The notes below the pieces were generated by a model, which had not been told where the DNA came from, did no database searches, and saw only the letters and a program-made list of their open reading frames with translations. The position numbers and the translations under genes are program-made. From Thermoprotei archaeon (GTDB lineage: Archaea > Thermoproteota > Methanomethylicia > Nezhaarchaeales > WYZ-LMO8): a DNA stretch of 5,628 nucleotides. The stretch spans positions 1-5,628 of the forward strand of contig QMSF01000073.1 in NCBI GenBank assembly GCA_003649565.1, given 5' to 3'. Below are positions 1 through 5,628 of this stretch, piece after piece (positions within the stretch are counted from its first letter, which is position 1; each line of letters opens with the position of its first letter).

Positions 1-1295
1 CTAAATAACCCTAGCTCGTCTATATGTTTGAGTATTATCTGGGGTTTTAACCCGGTTATGCCTGCCCGCCCTGTAATTCCTATCGTGTACTTATCATTGA
101 TGATTCCTTCTCTCAATAGTTGCTCTAAGACCCTTCGAACTATTAAAGCCGATACATGATCTAACACTGAGAGAAGGGTTTCAGCTCCATACTCCTTGTA
201 GATAGTGAGTCCTATAGATCTGAGTTTAGGCAGGTCGCTTCCATTATCTCCTACATCGCAGCCTAGCAATAACACACCCTGCTCATGAGCTGATTTCGCA
301 TTAACCGGTATTGTGCCAATACGTGTAGCAGATGGAGACGCTTTCTCTATCCTAATGTATTTATGTACCTCATACGCTAGGTCCTCCGCTTCTTCGATAT
401 TTTTAGGCTTTATTTTCTCGGAAAACTCCAATGCTGAAGATGCTACATTCGAGCCCTGAATTAAGGCATCACATATTGCTCCTGAGAGACCACATATGCT
501 TCCTATAGTCTTGGCGTAGGGGAGCTCATCATTCGTAACTCTACCCTTAAACGTAGTTCCAAAGTCCAAGCCGACCATAGGGTTCCGACAATCAACATCA
601 GTCCACTTGGCACCTATCTTTATGCCTGCTGTGGACAATTCTGCCTCCATTTCATTAGCCATAATTTCTCCTCTCGTTCGTGGAGGTAGACAACCAGCTA
701 CAGCTCCATCGAATGACACCTTGTCCAGCTTTGAGTAATCTCTTAATTGAGGCGGTAGACCACTCTTAGAGAATGGAGCAACCATTTTCGATGGATTTAT
801 GCCAGCCGCCAAGCATCCTTTGGCTAAAGCCCTTATTACCGCTCCTACTTCCTCTGGAGATCCAAAGCTAGCGCTAACACCTGTTGACCGAACAACAAAG
901 TGCAAGTCCCTATCCTTATCTAATCTTGCTTCCCTAAGGCACGTTAAAAGGACATCTCTAACGAACTCTGCAACAGCGCTTTCACTTAACCCCTTCCCCC
1001 ATAATGTAGAGCCCATTACCTGCTCTCCAGGCAGAGGCTCTCTGATGTCTCTCGTTAACCTGACGATTTTCTTTATTAGGTGAACCTTACCGCTTCTAAG
1101 ATCAGTTGCAGTAATTATACACTTCGTGGTGGTATTACCGAGCTCAACAGATGCAACTATAAAAAGAGGTGGAGGAAGCGCTTGAGGCCCTCGTCCTTGG
1201 GGCATCATGACCTTTACTGCATCGACGTATATGCTTCGCGCAATCCTAGGCTTATATTTATCGAGCTTGCTTTTCTTCAGAAGCTTAAGTATCAT
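1..1295 (-). CDS. mmp14: Methanogenesis marker protein 14 (ASKHA-like), partial: C-terminus beyond left edge
   Basis: The minus strand is open from ATG 1295-1293 to the window edge, giving 431 codons plus two bases with no stop, so only the C-terminal tail is missing. I recognise the family from its conserved blocks: ASVELGNTTTKCI (residues 48-60), HFVVRSTGV (132-140), KVSFDGAVAG (192-201), ANEMEAEL (213-220), GAKWTDVD (228-235), GLDFGTTFKGR (242-252) and NDELPYAKTIG (255-265). DFGTT (244-248) resembles the phosphate-1 loop of ASKHA ATPases, and the glycine-rich GITGRAGITG (406-415) could be a second nucleotide-contact loop. No ferredoxin-type cysteine cluster is visible. The family is conserved in methanogens; I know of no established function. 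Residues 1-45 are a basic, proline-containing N-terminal stretch before the conserved core. The start is supported by GAGG (1307-1304) eight bases upstream; GTG 1298 is the in-frame alternative. The gene follows mtrH by 21 nt, so the two are probably co-transcribed. Confidence 0.9.
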   Translation of the reverse strand, partial: MILKLLKKSKLDKYKPRIARSIYVDAVKVMMPQGRGPQALPPPLFIVASVELGNTTTKCIITATDLRSGKVHLIKKIVRLTRDIREPLPGEQVMGSTLWGKGLSESAVAEFVRDVLLTCLREARLDKDRDLHFVVRSTGVSASFGSPEEVGAVIRALAKGCLAAGINPSKMVAPFSKSGLPPQLRDYSKLDKVSFDGAVAGCLPPRTRGEIMANEMEAELSTAGIKIGAKWTDVDCRNPMVGLDFGTTFKGRVTNDELPYAKTIGSICGLSGAICDALIQGSNVASSALEFSEKIKPKNIEEAEDLAYEVHKYIRIEKASPSATRIGTIPVNAKSAHEQGVLLLGCDVGDNGSDLPKLRSIGLTIYKEYGAETLLSVLDHVSALIVRRVLEQLLREGIINDKYTIGITGRAGITGLKPQIILKHIDELGLF

Positions 1296-1316
1296 CACCA
1301 AATCCTCGTTGTCTCT

Positions 1317-2264
1317 TTAGCCTACGAGCCTCTTGTATGGATGTTCATCGCTTATAGTTAAACCTAGCTCTGAGCAGGCCATGTCGGTTACTAAGGAATC
1401 AGTCATAGCTATGACCGGGAATACATGCTCTGCATTCTCTATTGGACCGTAAAGTACGAAGTTGCCTCCAACCATGACCTGAAGCGCATTGCTAGCTATG
1501 TCACAATACCTGAATATCTCCCTGCCATTAGGGAGCTCTTTCCTCAATCTCCTAAGCCATGGCCATGAGGATACGACATTGTGTATACCACTTCCTGCTG
1601 GATATCCGAACTTCGATTTAATGACGTAGGTTGAAGCTAAGGCAGCACCTGCACCGGATCCTAAGGCTGTAGCTGCCACGTCGATCAATATGGCTTTAAC
1701 ATTGCATTCATTAGCTATTTCGAGAAGCCCCTTACTCACGACTCCACCTCCTGTCGTCAGCACAGCTACTTTACCTTTAATTGAGGGATCTGTTGGGTTG
1801 AAGGCTAAGACTATGCTGTTTGGTACTTTAAGTTCTTTCAGCACATTGAGTTCTTCCTCTGTTATTGAGGCATTTATCGAGTTATAGATGGCTCTATCAA
1901 TTAACCCCACTTCTTTAGCATACTTTGCGCCTTCTACTCTCACCTTAGGCTCTGTGGAGTCTATTAGGAATGGTGCATCAGTTACAGAAGCCACGAAGTC
2001 TATGTACTTTTTCATGGCTTCAACGCTTTCAGAGAATACTTGAACCATGCATGGATTACCAGTAATATCGGCCATCTCGTCCTGCTTCTTTATGAGGGCT
2101 TCAGCCTTCTCCTTATCGAAGACTCCTGTTTTAGGATCGCTGACTATCTTATGTCCTCCATAGAATATTGTTCCAGCCAGAACAGTTGGGTTTTCGCCTG
2201 GTTGCCCTCCGATCTTGATTTTCCCTATTTGATAAACGTATTGCTCTCTGGCGAACTTATACAT
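1317..2264 (-). CDS. mtrH: Tetrahydromethanopterin S-methyltransferase subunit H (MtrH)
   Basis: This complete 315-residue protein has the usual length of MtrH (about 310-320) and matches it end to end. In methanogens MtrH is the peripheral, cytoplasmic subunit of the Na+-translocating Mtr complex; it transfers the methyl group between methyl-tetrahydromethanopterin and the cobalt of the corrinoid subunit MtrA. Visible family blocks are GGQPGENPTVLAGTIFY (19-35), FLIDST (99-104), AIYNSINASI (125-134), IVLAFNPTDP (151-160), GYPAGSGIHNV (220-230), LYGPIENAEH (271-280) and the C-terminal DEHPYKRL (306-313). The fold is known to be a TIM barrel of the pterin-binding methyltransferase type. The ATG at 2264 is preceded by GGTG (2276-2273) eight bases away, a good archaeal ribosome-binding site. 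It is first in a two-gene operon with mmp14, and no other mtr subunit (A-G) is encoded in this window. That fits either a dispersed Mtr complex or a stand-alone MtrH working with a soluble corrinoid protein; the sequence cannot decide between them. Confidence 0.95.
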   Translation of the reverse strand: MYKFAREQYVYQIGKIKIGGQPGENPTVLAGTIFYGGHKIVSDPKTGVFDKEKAEALIKKQDEMADITGNPCMVQVFSESVEAMKKYIDFVASVTDAPFLIDSTEPKVRVEGAKYAKEVGLIDRAIYNSINASITEEELNVLKELKVPNSIVLAFNPTDPSIKGKVAVLTTGGGVVSKGLLEIANECNVKAILIDVAATALGSGAGAALASTYVIKSKFGYPAGSGIHNVVSSWPWLRRLRKELPNGREIFRYCDIASNALQVMVGGNFVLYGPIENAEHVFPVIAMTDSLVTDMACSELGLTISDEHPYKRLVG

Positions 2265-2315
2265 GGCTCCTACACCTTCACAGAGGTTGACTCCAATCTA
2301 AAGGCTTAGGTAGGC

Positions 2316-2329
2316 TGTTTAAGCTTTGC
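2316..2329 (-). promoter_or_regulatory. Probable BRE/TATA promoter of mtrH-mmp14
   Basis: On the minus strand the sequence reads GCAAAGCTTAAACA. CTTAAA (2323-2318) is a plausible archaeal TATA box preceded by a purine/A-rich BRE-like element. A transcription start about 25 bases downstream would fall near 2295, leaving a leader of about 30 nt that contains the GGTG ribosome-binding site. Called from pattern and spacing only. Confidence 0.5.
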
Positions 2330-2352
2330 TTCTCTCAATACATCGAGACTTA

Positions 2353-2367
2353 GATTCACGACGAATC
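2353..2367. promoter_or_regulatory. Inverted repeat, possible operator in the divergent intergenic region
   Basis: GATTC-ACGAC-GAATC is a perfect 5-bp inverted repeat with a 5-bp spacer. It lies directly upstream of the probable TATA box of the transporter gene, where an archaeal dimeric regulator could affect the rightward or both promoters. The arms are short, so chance occurrence is possible. Confidence 0.25.
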
Positions 2368-2376
2368 CCTTAAATA
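2364..2376 (+). promoter_or_regulatory. Probable BRE/TATA promoter of the transporter gene
   Basis: TTAAATA at 2370-2376 is a typical archaeal TATA box. A start about 25 bases downstream, near 2400, leaves a short leader carrying GGGG (2407-2410). A second TATA-like string, TATAAA at 2401-2406, is too close to the start codon to serve the full-length gene. The divergent mtrH promoter lies about 50 bp away on the other strand. Confidence 0.5.
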
Positions 2377-2417
2377 GCACAGTTGAAATGTTTTTGAGGC
2401 TATAAAGGGGATAGACA

Positions 2418-3947
2418 TTGAGCTCTAAAGGACAATCAGTGCTATACGTCGACATAACAGTAAAAATCTACTTTATATTATTGCTTACATTAGCATGTCT
2501 GACATCTTTAGGCTTAATGTCCATACATGTACCGCCTGAACACCCATTATATCATGCTTATAGTGAAATAGCGTTGGAACACGGAGGAGTAATGGACATA
2601 AACTCCAATGAAGCCTTACTTCGCCAAGTCCTTGCAGTCACCATATTCGCATCTATAACCCTTGGTACATTGATGTTTTGGCGTTTTAGACTTGCCATAG
2701 CCCTTATAGGCATATCAATAATATTAGCGAGCGGCGTAGCGCCTCTTGAGATGGCTATTAAGTTCATGGGTATAGACATCATAGTCTTCCTGATGGGAAT
2801 GTTCGTAGTAATCGAGTACATGCGTAGAACTGGTGCTCTAAGGCTAGTCATGGTCAAGACTCTTAAGGCATTCGGCATGCGACCTTGGATGCTACTTGTA
2901 GTGATACTTCTGCTCTCCATGGTAATGTCAGCTCTAGTCGGCGAGGTTGCGTCAATAGTTTTCATTGCAAGCCTAATCCTAGACATATCGAGCATTATGG
3001 GGTTTAATCCAATACCCCTCATTATCCTATCAGTATTCGCAACCAATATTGGTAGCACTGCTACAGTACTTGGAAACCCTATAGGCGTCTATGTGGCTGT
3101 TAGAGCTGGCTTAACATTTATGGACTTTGTCAGATGGTCTATGCCCATAGCCCTCGTGAACACTCTCGTTGTAATAGTCATAGCCTGGCTATGGCTTAAA
3201 AAGAAACTTGAAAAAAGTGTTGAGAATGCAGACCGTGATCACCTCAATGAAGTTATCTCTAAGATGGAAAACGAAATAGACATATCTCTGGCTAAGAGAG
3301 GCTGGACCTTCTTCGCCATAATGATAGTCATGATATCTCTTCACGGGGTCTTCGAGGAAATGCTTTCATTAGCCCCTGACACATTATTAATCGCCATACC
3401 CCTAATTTTCGCTGGCTTTGTTCTCCTAATAGAGAGAGGGCGTGCAAGAGAATACATCGAACGTGGAGTTGATTGGTGGACCTTAAGCTTCTTCATGTTT
3501 CTCTTCGCAGCAGCAGCTTGCCTCGAATTTACTGGTGTAACTTACAAGCTTGCATACGCCATAGAGTCTATAGCTGGCTATGGAATGAGCCTATTTACAA
3601 CTACTATTGTCTTAACGCTCTTAACATGGGTTACCGCATTGCTCTCAGGCTTTGTTGACAACATGCCGATTATAGCCGCTATGTTACCTGTCTCAAAGGC
3701 CCTCTTCCAAATAGGTCTGCCGAAAGCCTATGTGTTATGGTGGGGATTAGTGCAAGGCGGCTGTCTAGGCGGCAATCTAACGATGGTTGGTTCAACAGCA
3801 AACATAGTTGCATTAGGAGTTCTAGAAAGAACAAGAGGACTAGCCGTCTCATTCAAGGAGTGGTTTAAAGTGGGTCTACCAACTGTGGTATTAACGCTCC
3901 TCATTGCTGAGGTTCTCTTAATCCTTCAATTCCCACTAATACCCTAG
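2418..3947 (+). CDS. ArsB/NhaD/P-protein-type ion transporter (IT superfamily), substrate unknown
   Basis: This 509-residue integral membrane protein has the two-repeat architecture of the ArsB/NhaD/P-protein group. Hydrophobic segments lie near 17-36, 70-86, 91-110, 118-135, 158-186, 198-230 and 240-260. A charged cytoplasmic linker (about 261-295) follows, and the second repeat runs from about 296 to 507. Family signatures are FLMGMFVVIEYMRRTG (124-139), the first re-entrant loop ATNIGSTATVLGNP (208-221), GFVDNMPIIAAMLP (411-424) and the second loop GGCLGGNLTMVGSTANI (447-463). The second repeat is canonical; the first has GEV (175-177) where relatives usually have DN, and GNP where they have GDPPN. 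The loop after TM1 (37-60) holds His 37, 42, 46 and 56. The start is TTG: an in-frame TAG lies two codons upstream, GGGG (2407-2410) sits seven bases away, and the first in-frame ATG (codon 34) would cut through TM1. Members carry arsenite, Na+/H+, or organic and inorganic anions; the substrate here is undetermined. Confidence 0.85.
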   Translation: MSSKGQSVLYVDITVKIYFILLLTLACLTSLGLMSIHVPPEHPLYHAYSEIALEHGGVMDINSNEALLRQVLAVTIFASITLGTLMFWRFRLAIALIGISIILASGVAPLEMAIKFMGIDIIVFLMGMFVVIEYMRRTGALRLVMVKTLKAFGMRPWMLLVVILLLSMVMSALVGEVASIVFIASLILDISSIMGFNPIPLIILSVFATNIGSTATVLGNPIGVYVAVRAGLTFMDFVRWSMPIALVNTLVVIVIAWLWLKKKLEKSVENADRDHLNEVISKMENEIDISLAKRGWTFFAIMIVMISLHGVFEEMLSLAPDTLLIAIPLIFAGFVLLIERGRAREYIERGVDWWTLSFFMFLFAAAACLEFTGVTYKLAYAIESIAGYGMSLFTTTIVLTLLTWVTALLSGFVDNMPIIAAMLPVSKALFQIGLPKAYVLWWGLVQGGCLGGNLTMVGSTANIVALGVLERTRGLAVSFKEWFKVGLPTVVLTLLIAEVLLILQFPLIP

Positions 3948-3963
3948 TGACAAAAGCTTAATT

Positions 3964-3975
3964 GGTTTTTTAACC
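3964..3975 (+). promoter_or_regulatory. T-rich element: probable TATA box for the Usp gene and/or terminator for the transporter
   Basis: GGTTTTTTAACC contains a six-T run, which in archaea can act as a terminator after the transporter stop at 3947. It also contains TTTTTTAA, a good TATA box. A start about 25 bases downstream, near 3997, would give a short leader containing the GGAGG at 4001-4005. GGTT/AACC can also pair as a 4-bp stem, too weak to matter much. Confidence 0.4.
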
Positions 3976-4013
3976 TAAAGAAATTGGGGCTTCATAATTT
4001 GGAGGATAGAGAA

Positions 4014-4448
4014 ATGGAGGAAATTCAGGAGAAGATAATTGTTTACATTGATGGTTCAGAATCCTCATGGAGGGCTTTCGATCGAGCTTTAAATCATGCA
4101 AGGAGGAGCAAAGGCAAGCTGTACGCAATCTATGTAGTCGACGCGGATTTTCTAAGCGGTATAAGCAGTTCTCAGAGAGCCGACGTTGAGAGAGACTTGA
4201 CTCGAGCAGGTGCATCAATATTAAATGAAGCTGAGAGAAAGGCGTCCAGTATAGGTATTGGATTGATAAAAGTTCTAAGAAAAGGATCGATACAAGGCGA
4301 GATCCTCAAATTGGCATCGGAGATTAAGGCTGATTACATCTACGTAGCCCCTAAACCCAAACCTAGTATAGTTCGTAGATTGCTTTTCGGTTCCCTCTCA
4401 GACGCAATAATTAAGAAGGCTCCATGCCCAGTTGTGATAGTCAAATGA
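4014..4448 (+). CDS. Universal stress protein (UspA family), single domain, degenerate ATP loop
   Basis: This small soluble protein of 144 residues has the normal length of a single Usp domain. The N-terminal strand KIIVYIDGSESS (7-18) has the family Asp (13) followed by a Ser-rich loop. The domain ends in LLFGSLSDAIIKKAPCPVVIVK (within 123-144), the typical GS...CPVV(I/V)V finish. The usual nucleotide loop is GxxG, about nine residues, then GS. Here the first part reads APKPKPS (112-118) and only the final GS (126-127) remains, so ATP binding may be lost or altered. ATG 4014 is chosen because GGAGG (4001-4005) lies exactly eight bases upstream; a TTG at 3984 in the same frame would add ten residues but has no ribosome-binding site and contains the GGAGG within it. 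The gene lies 66 bp after the transporter on the same strand, so a partnership with it is possible but not shown. The precise role is unknown. Confidence 0.9.
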   Translation: MEEIQEKIIVYIDGSESSWRAFDRALNHARRSKGKLYAIYVVDADFLSGISSSQRADVERDLTRAGASILNEAERKASSIGIGLIKVLRKGSIQGEILKLASEIKADYIYVAPKPKPSIVRRLLFGSLSDAIIKKAPCPVVIVK

Positions 4449-4489
4449 TTAGGAAGTCTGTTGACTCTAGGCTGTTAATCTCGATAGTC

Positions 4490-4496
4490 TTATATA
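4490..4496 (+). promoter_or_regulatory. Probable TATA box of carA
   Basis: TTATATA, in the 85-bp gap between the Usp gene and carA, fits the archaeal TATA consensus. Transcription would start near 4520, only about 12-15 nt before the ATG at 4534. There is no convincing ribosome-binding site (GAAGGG ends 12 bases from the ATG), which suggests a very short or weakly SD-dependent leader. carA therefore probably has its own promoter. Confidence 0.5.
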
Positions 4497-4533
4497 CCTC
4501 TGAGTAGAATGGGTTGAAGGGTTCTTACAAACA

Positions 4534-5628
4534 ATGGTAAGTAACCTTAACGCAGCATTGGTCTTAGAGGATGGATCCGTCTTTTTCGGCAAAGGCTTTG
4601 GCGCTCAAAAAACTGTTGTTGGCGAAGTCGTCTTCACGACCGGAATGGTTGGATACCCTGAATCGATAACGGATCCATCCTATCAAGGTCAAATATTATG
4701 CTTTACCTATCCCCTAATAGGAAATTACGGCGTTCCTAGCTTTGACATAAGGGATAAGTGGGGTATTCCACTTCATTTTGAATCTGATAAGCCTCATGTA
4801 TTAGGTATAATAGTTCACGAATTATGTGAAAGGCCAAGTCACTGGTCAAACAATAAGAGCCTTCATCGATGGCTTCTTGAGGAGAATATACCTGGAATAG
4901 CAGGTGTGGATACAAGGAAGTTAACTAAGAAATTAAGGATCAAAGGAGTTATGATGGGGGCTCTTGAGGTAAGCGAAGGAGACATTAACGTGGACAAGCT
5001 TTTCTCGATACTTGAAAAGGCTCCTAAATATGATCACCTGGATTTAGTAAGTGAGGTTACCATAAAGGAGCCAATAGTATATGAGAATGATGGGCCAACA
5101 GTCGTAATCATAGATTGTGGTGTGAAATATGGTATCGTAAGGAGCTTATTACGCAGAGGCCTAAGGGTGATAAGAGTACCACGAGACTGGGATACTGATA
5201 AAATCCTAGAGCTTGAACCTAAAGGAGTCTTAGTGAGCAATGGTCCTGGAAATCCCGAGCTAAACGTCAAGACCATTAAGACCATTAGGGATCTGGTGGA
5301 GATCGGCATACCGATCCTCGGAATTTGCCTTGGAAATCAGATGATAGCATTAGCTCTTGGGGCTTCAACCTTCAAGTTAAAGTTCGGTCATAGAGGACAA
5401 AATAAGCCATGCATAGACCTGGAGTCAGGAGTATGCTATGTGACAAGCCAAAATCATGGCTTCGCCGTCCGTGAAGACACCTTAAAAGACTCTGGCCTTG
5501 CACTTTGGTTCCTAAACGCTGATGACATGACCGTCGAAGGAATCAAGCATAGAAAGAAGCCCGTAATAGCCGTGCAGTTCCATCCAGAAGCATCACCAGG
5601 GCCCTACGACACTGAGTACGTATTTGAC
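4534..5628 (+). CDS. carA: Carbamoyl-phosphate synthase small (glutaminase) subunit, partial at right edge
   Basis: CarA hydrolyses glutamine and channels ammonia to the large subunit CarB for carbamoyl phosphate synthesis, feeding arginine and pyrimidine pathways in the cytoplasm. The frame is open for 365 codons to the edge; the family is about 360-390 residues, so only a short tail is missing. The N-terminal CarA domain shows ALVLEDGSVFFGKGFG (8-23), GEVVFTTGMVGYPESITDPS (30-49), YPLIGNYG (59-66) and GIAGVDTRKLT (121-131). The class I glutamine amidotransferase domain follows: IIDCGVKYG (192-200), VSNGPGNP (234-241), the nucleophile elbow GICLGNQ (263-269; catalytic Cys265), KFGHRGQNKP (283-292), SQNHGFAV (305-312) and FHPEASPGP (349-357; catalytic His350 and Glu352). 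The full triad is present. The elbow has Asn268 where many CarA proteins have His (GICLGHQ). carB would be expected just beyond the right edge. ATG 4534 matches the normal N-terminus, a few residues before the first strand. Confidence 0.95.
   Translation, partial: MVSNLNAALVLEDGSVFFGKGFGAQKTVVGEVVFTTGMVGYPESITDPSYQGQILCFTYPLIGNYGVPSFDIRDKWGIPLHFESDKPHVLGIIVHELCERPSHWSNNKSLHRWLLEENIPGIAGVDTRKLTKKLRIKGVMMGALEVSEGDINVDKLFSILEKAPKYDHLDLVSEVTIKEPIVYENDGPTVVIIDCGVKYGIVRSLLRRGLRVIRVPRDWDTDKILELEPKGVLVSNGPGNPELNVKTIKTIRDLVEIGIPILGICLGNQMIALALGASTFKLKFGHRGQNKPCIDLESGVCYVTSQNHGFAVREDTLKDSGLALWFLNADDMTVEGIKHRKKPVIAVQFHPEASPGPYDTEYVFD

Noticed and set aside
1..3. Possible TAG stop of mmp14 at the very left edge
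   Set aside because: The last three bases read TAG on the minus strand but are out of frame; the in-frame codon begins with AG and continues past the edge.
799..1361. Two plus-strand open frames of 94 and 93 codons
   Set aside because: They lie opposite mmp14, whose protein matches a conserved family over this whole stretch; the plus-strand translations are low-complexity and resemble nothing known.
1690..2309. Plus-strand open frames of 65 and 89 codons opposite mtrH
   Set aside because: They are antisense shadows of a full-length, well-conserved MtrH.
2388..2405. Five-codon upstream open frame (ATG to TAA) before the transporter
   Set aside because: The expected transcript start is near 2400, so its ATG would not be transcribed; it also lacks a ribosome-binding site.
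2558..3058. Minus-strand open frame of 166 codons
   Set aside because: It is antisense to the transporter; its Met/Ile/Arg-rich translation is the mirror of hydrophobic codons and shows no family motif.
3473..3658. Second plus-strand frame of 61 codons inside the transporter
   Set aside because: It overlaps the conserved second repeat of the transporter in another frame, with no ribosome-binding site.
3984..4013. Upstream TTG start for the Usp protein adding ten residues
   Set aside because: The strong GGAGG at 4001-4005 is ideally placed for ATG 4014, and the extra residues precede the normal Usp N-terminus.
3970..4218. Minus-strand open frame of 82 codons opposite the Usp gene
   Set aside because: It is antisense to a well-matched Usp domain.
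5034..5309. Minus-strand open frame of 91 codons opposite carA
   Set aside because: It is antisense to conserved CarA sequence.

Overview
This is an archaeal window, and the evidence is consistent across it. It encodes a complete MtrH (methyl-transfer subunit of the tetrahydromethanopterin S-methyltransferase) and a methanogenesis marker 14 protein. Ribosome-binding sites match the archaeal GGAGGTGA consensus, A/T-rich TATA-like boxes lie upstream of genes, and codon use is rich in ATA (Ile) and AGG/AGA (Arg), as in many thermophilic archaea. The source is an organism with methanogenesis-type or methyl-tetrahydropterin C1 metabolism. A Thermoproteota/TACK-type or other non-classical lineage is possible because mtrH is not inside a visible mtrEDCBAFGH operon, but the sequence alone does not fix the taxonomy.

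Layout: bases 1-2264 are on the minus strand, with mtrH (2264-1317) followed after 21 nt by mmp14 (1295 to the left edge, cut off). A 153-bp divergent intergenic region (2265-2417) carries probable promoters for both directions. The plus strand then carries a 509-residue ArsB/NhaD/P-protein-type (ion transporter superfamily) membrane transporter with a TTG start (2418-3947). Next come a small single-domain universal stress protein (4014-4448) and the start of carA, the glutaminase subunit of carbamoyl-phosphate synthase (4534 to the right edge, cut off). No RNA genes, CRISPR arrays, insertion sequences or long repeats were seen, and no gene-free stretch exceeds 300 bases.

How the genes fit together: the mtrH-mmp14 pair looks like a small operon and is the most interesting part of the window. 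MtrH moves a methyl group between a methyl-tetrahydropterin and the cobalt of a corrinoid protein. Marker 14 is a conserved protein of methanogens with no established role that I know of, and it contains an ASKHA-like DFGTT motif. Their pairing suggests marker 14 works on or with the Mtr reaction, possibly as an ATP-dependent activator of the corrinoid partner; this is inference. The neighbouring transporter belongs to a superfamily that includes Na+/H+ antiporters and oxyanion or arsenite carriers, but its substrate cannot be read from the sequence. The Usp protein may be tied to it, as Usp domains often sit beside transporters. carA is ordinary arginine/pyrimidine biosynthesis and probably unrelated to the rest.
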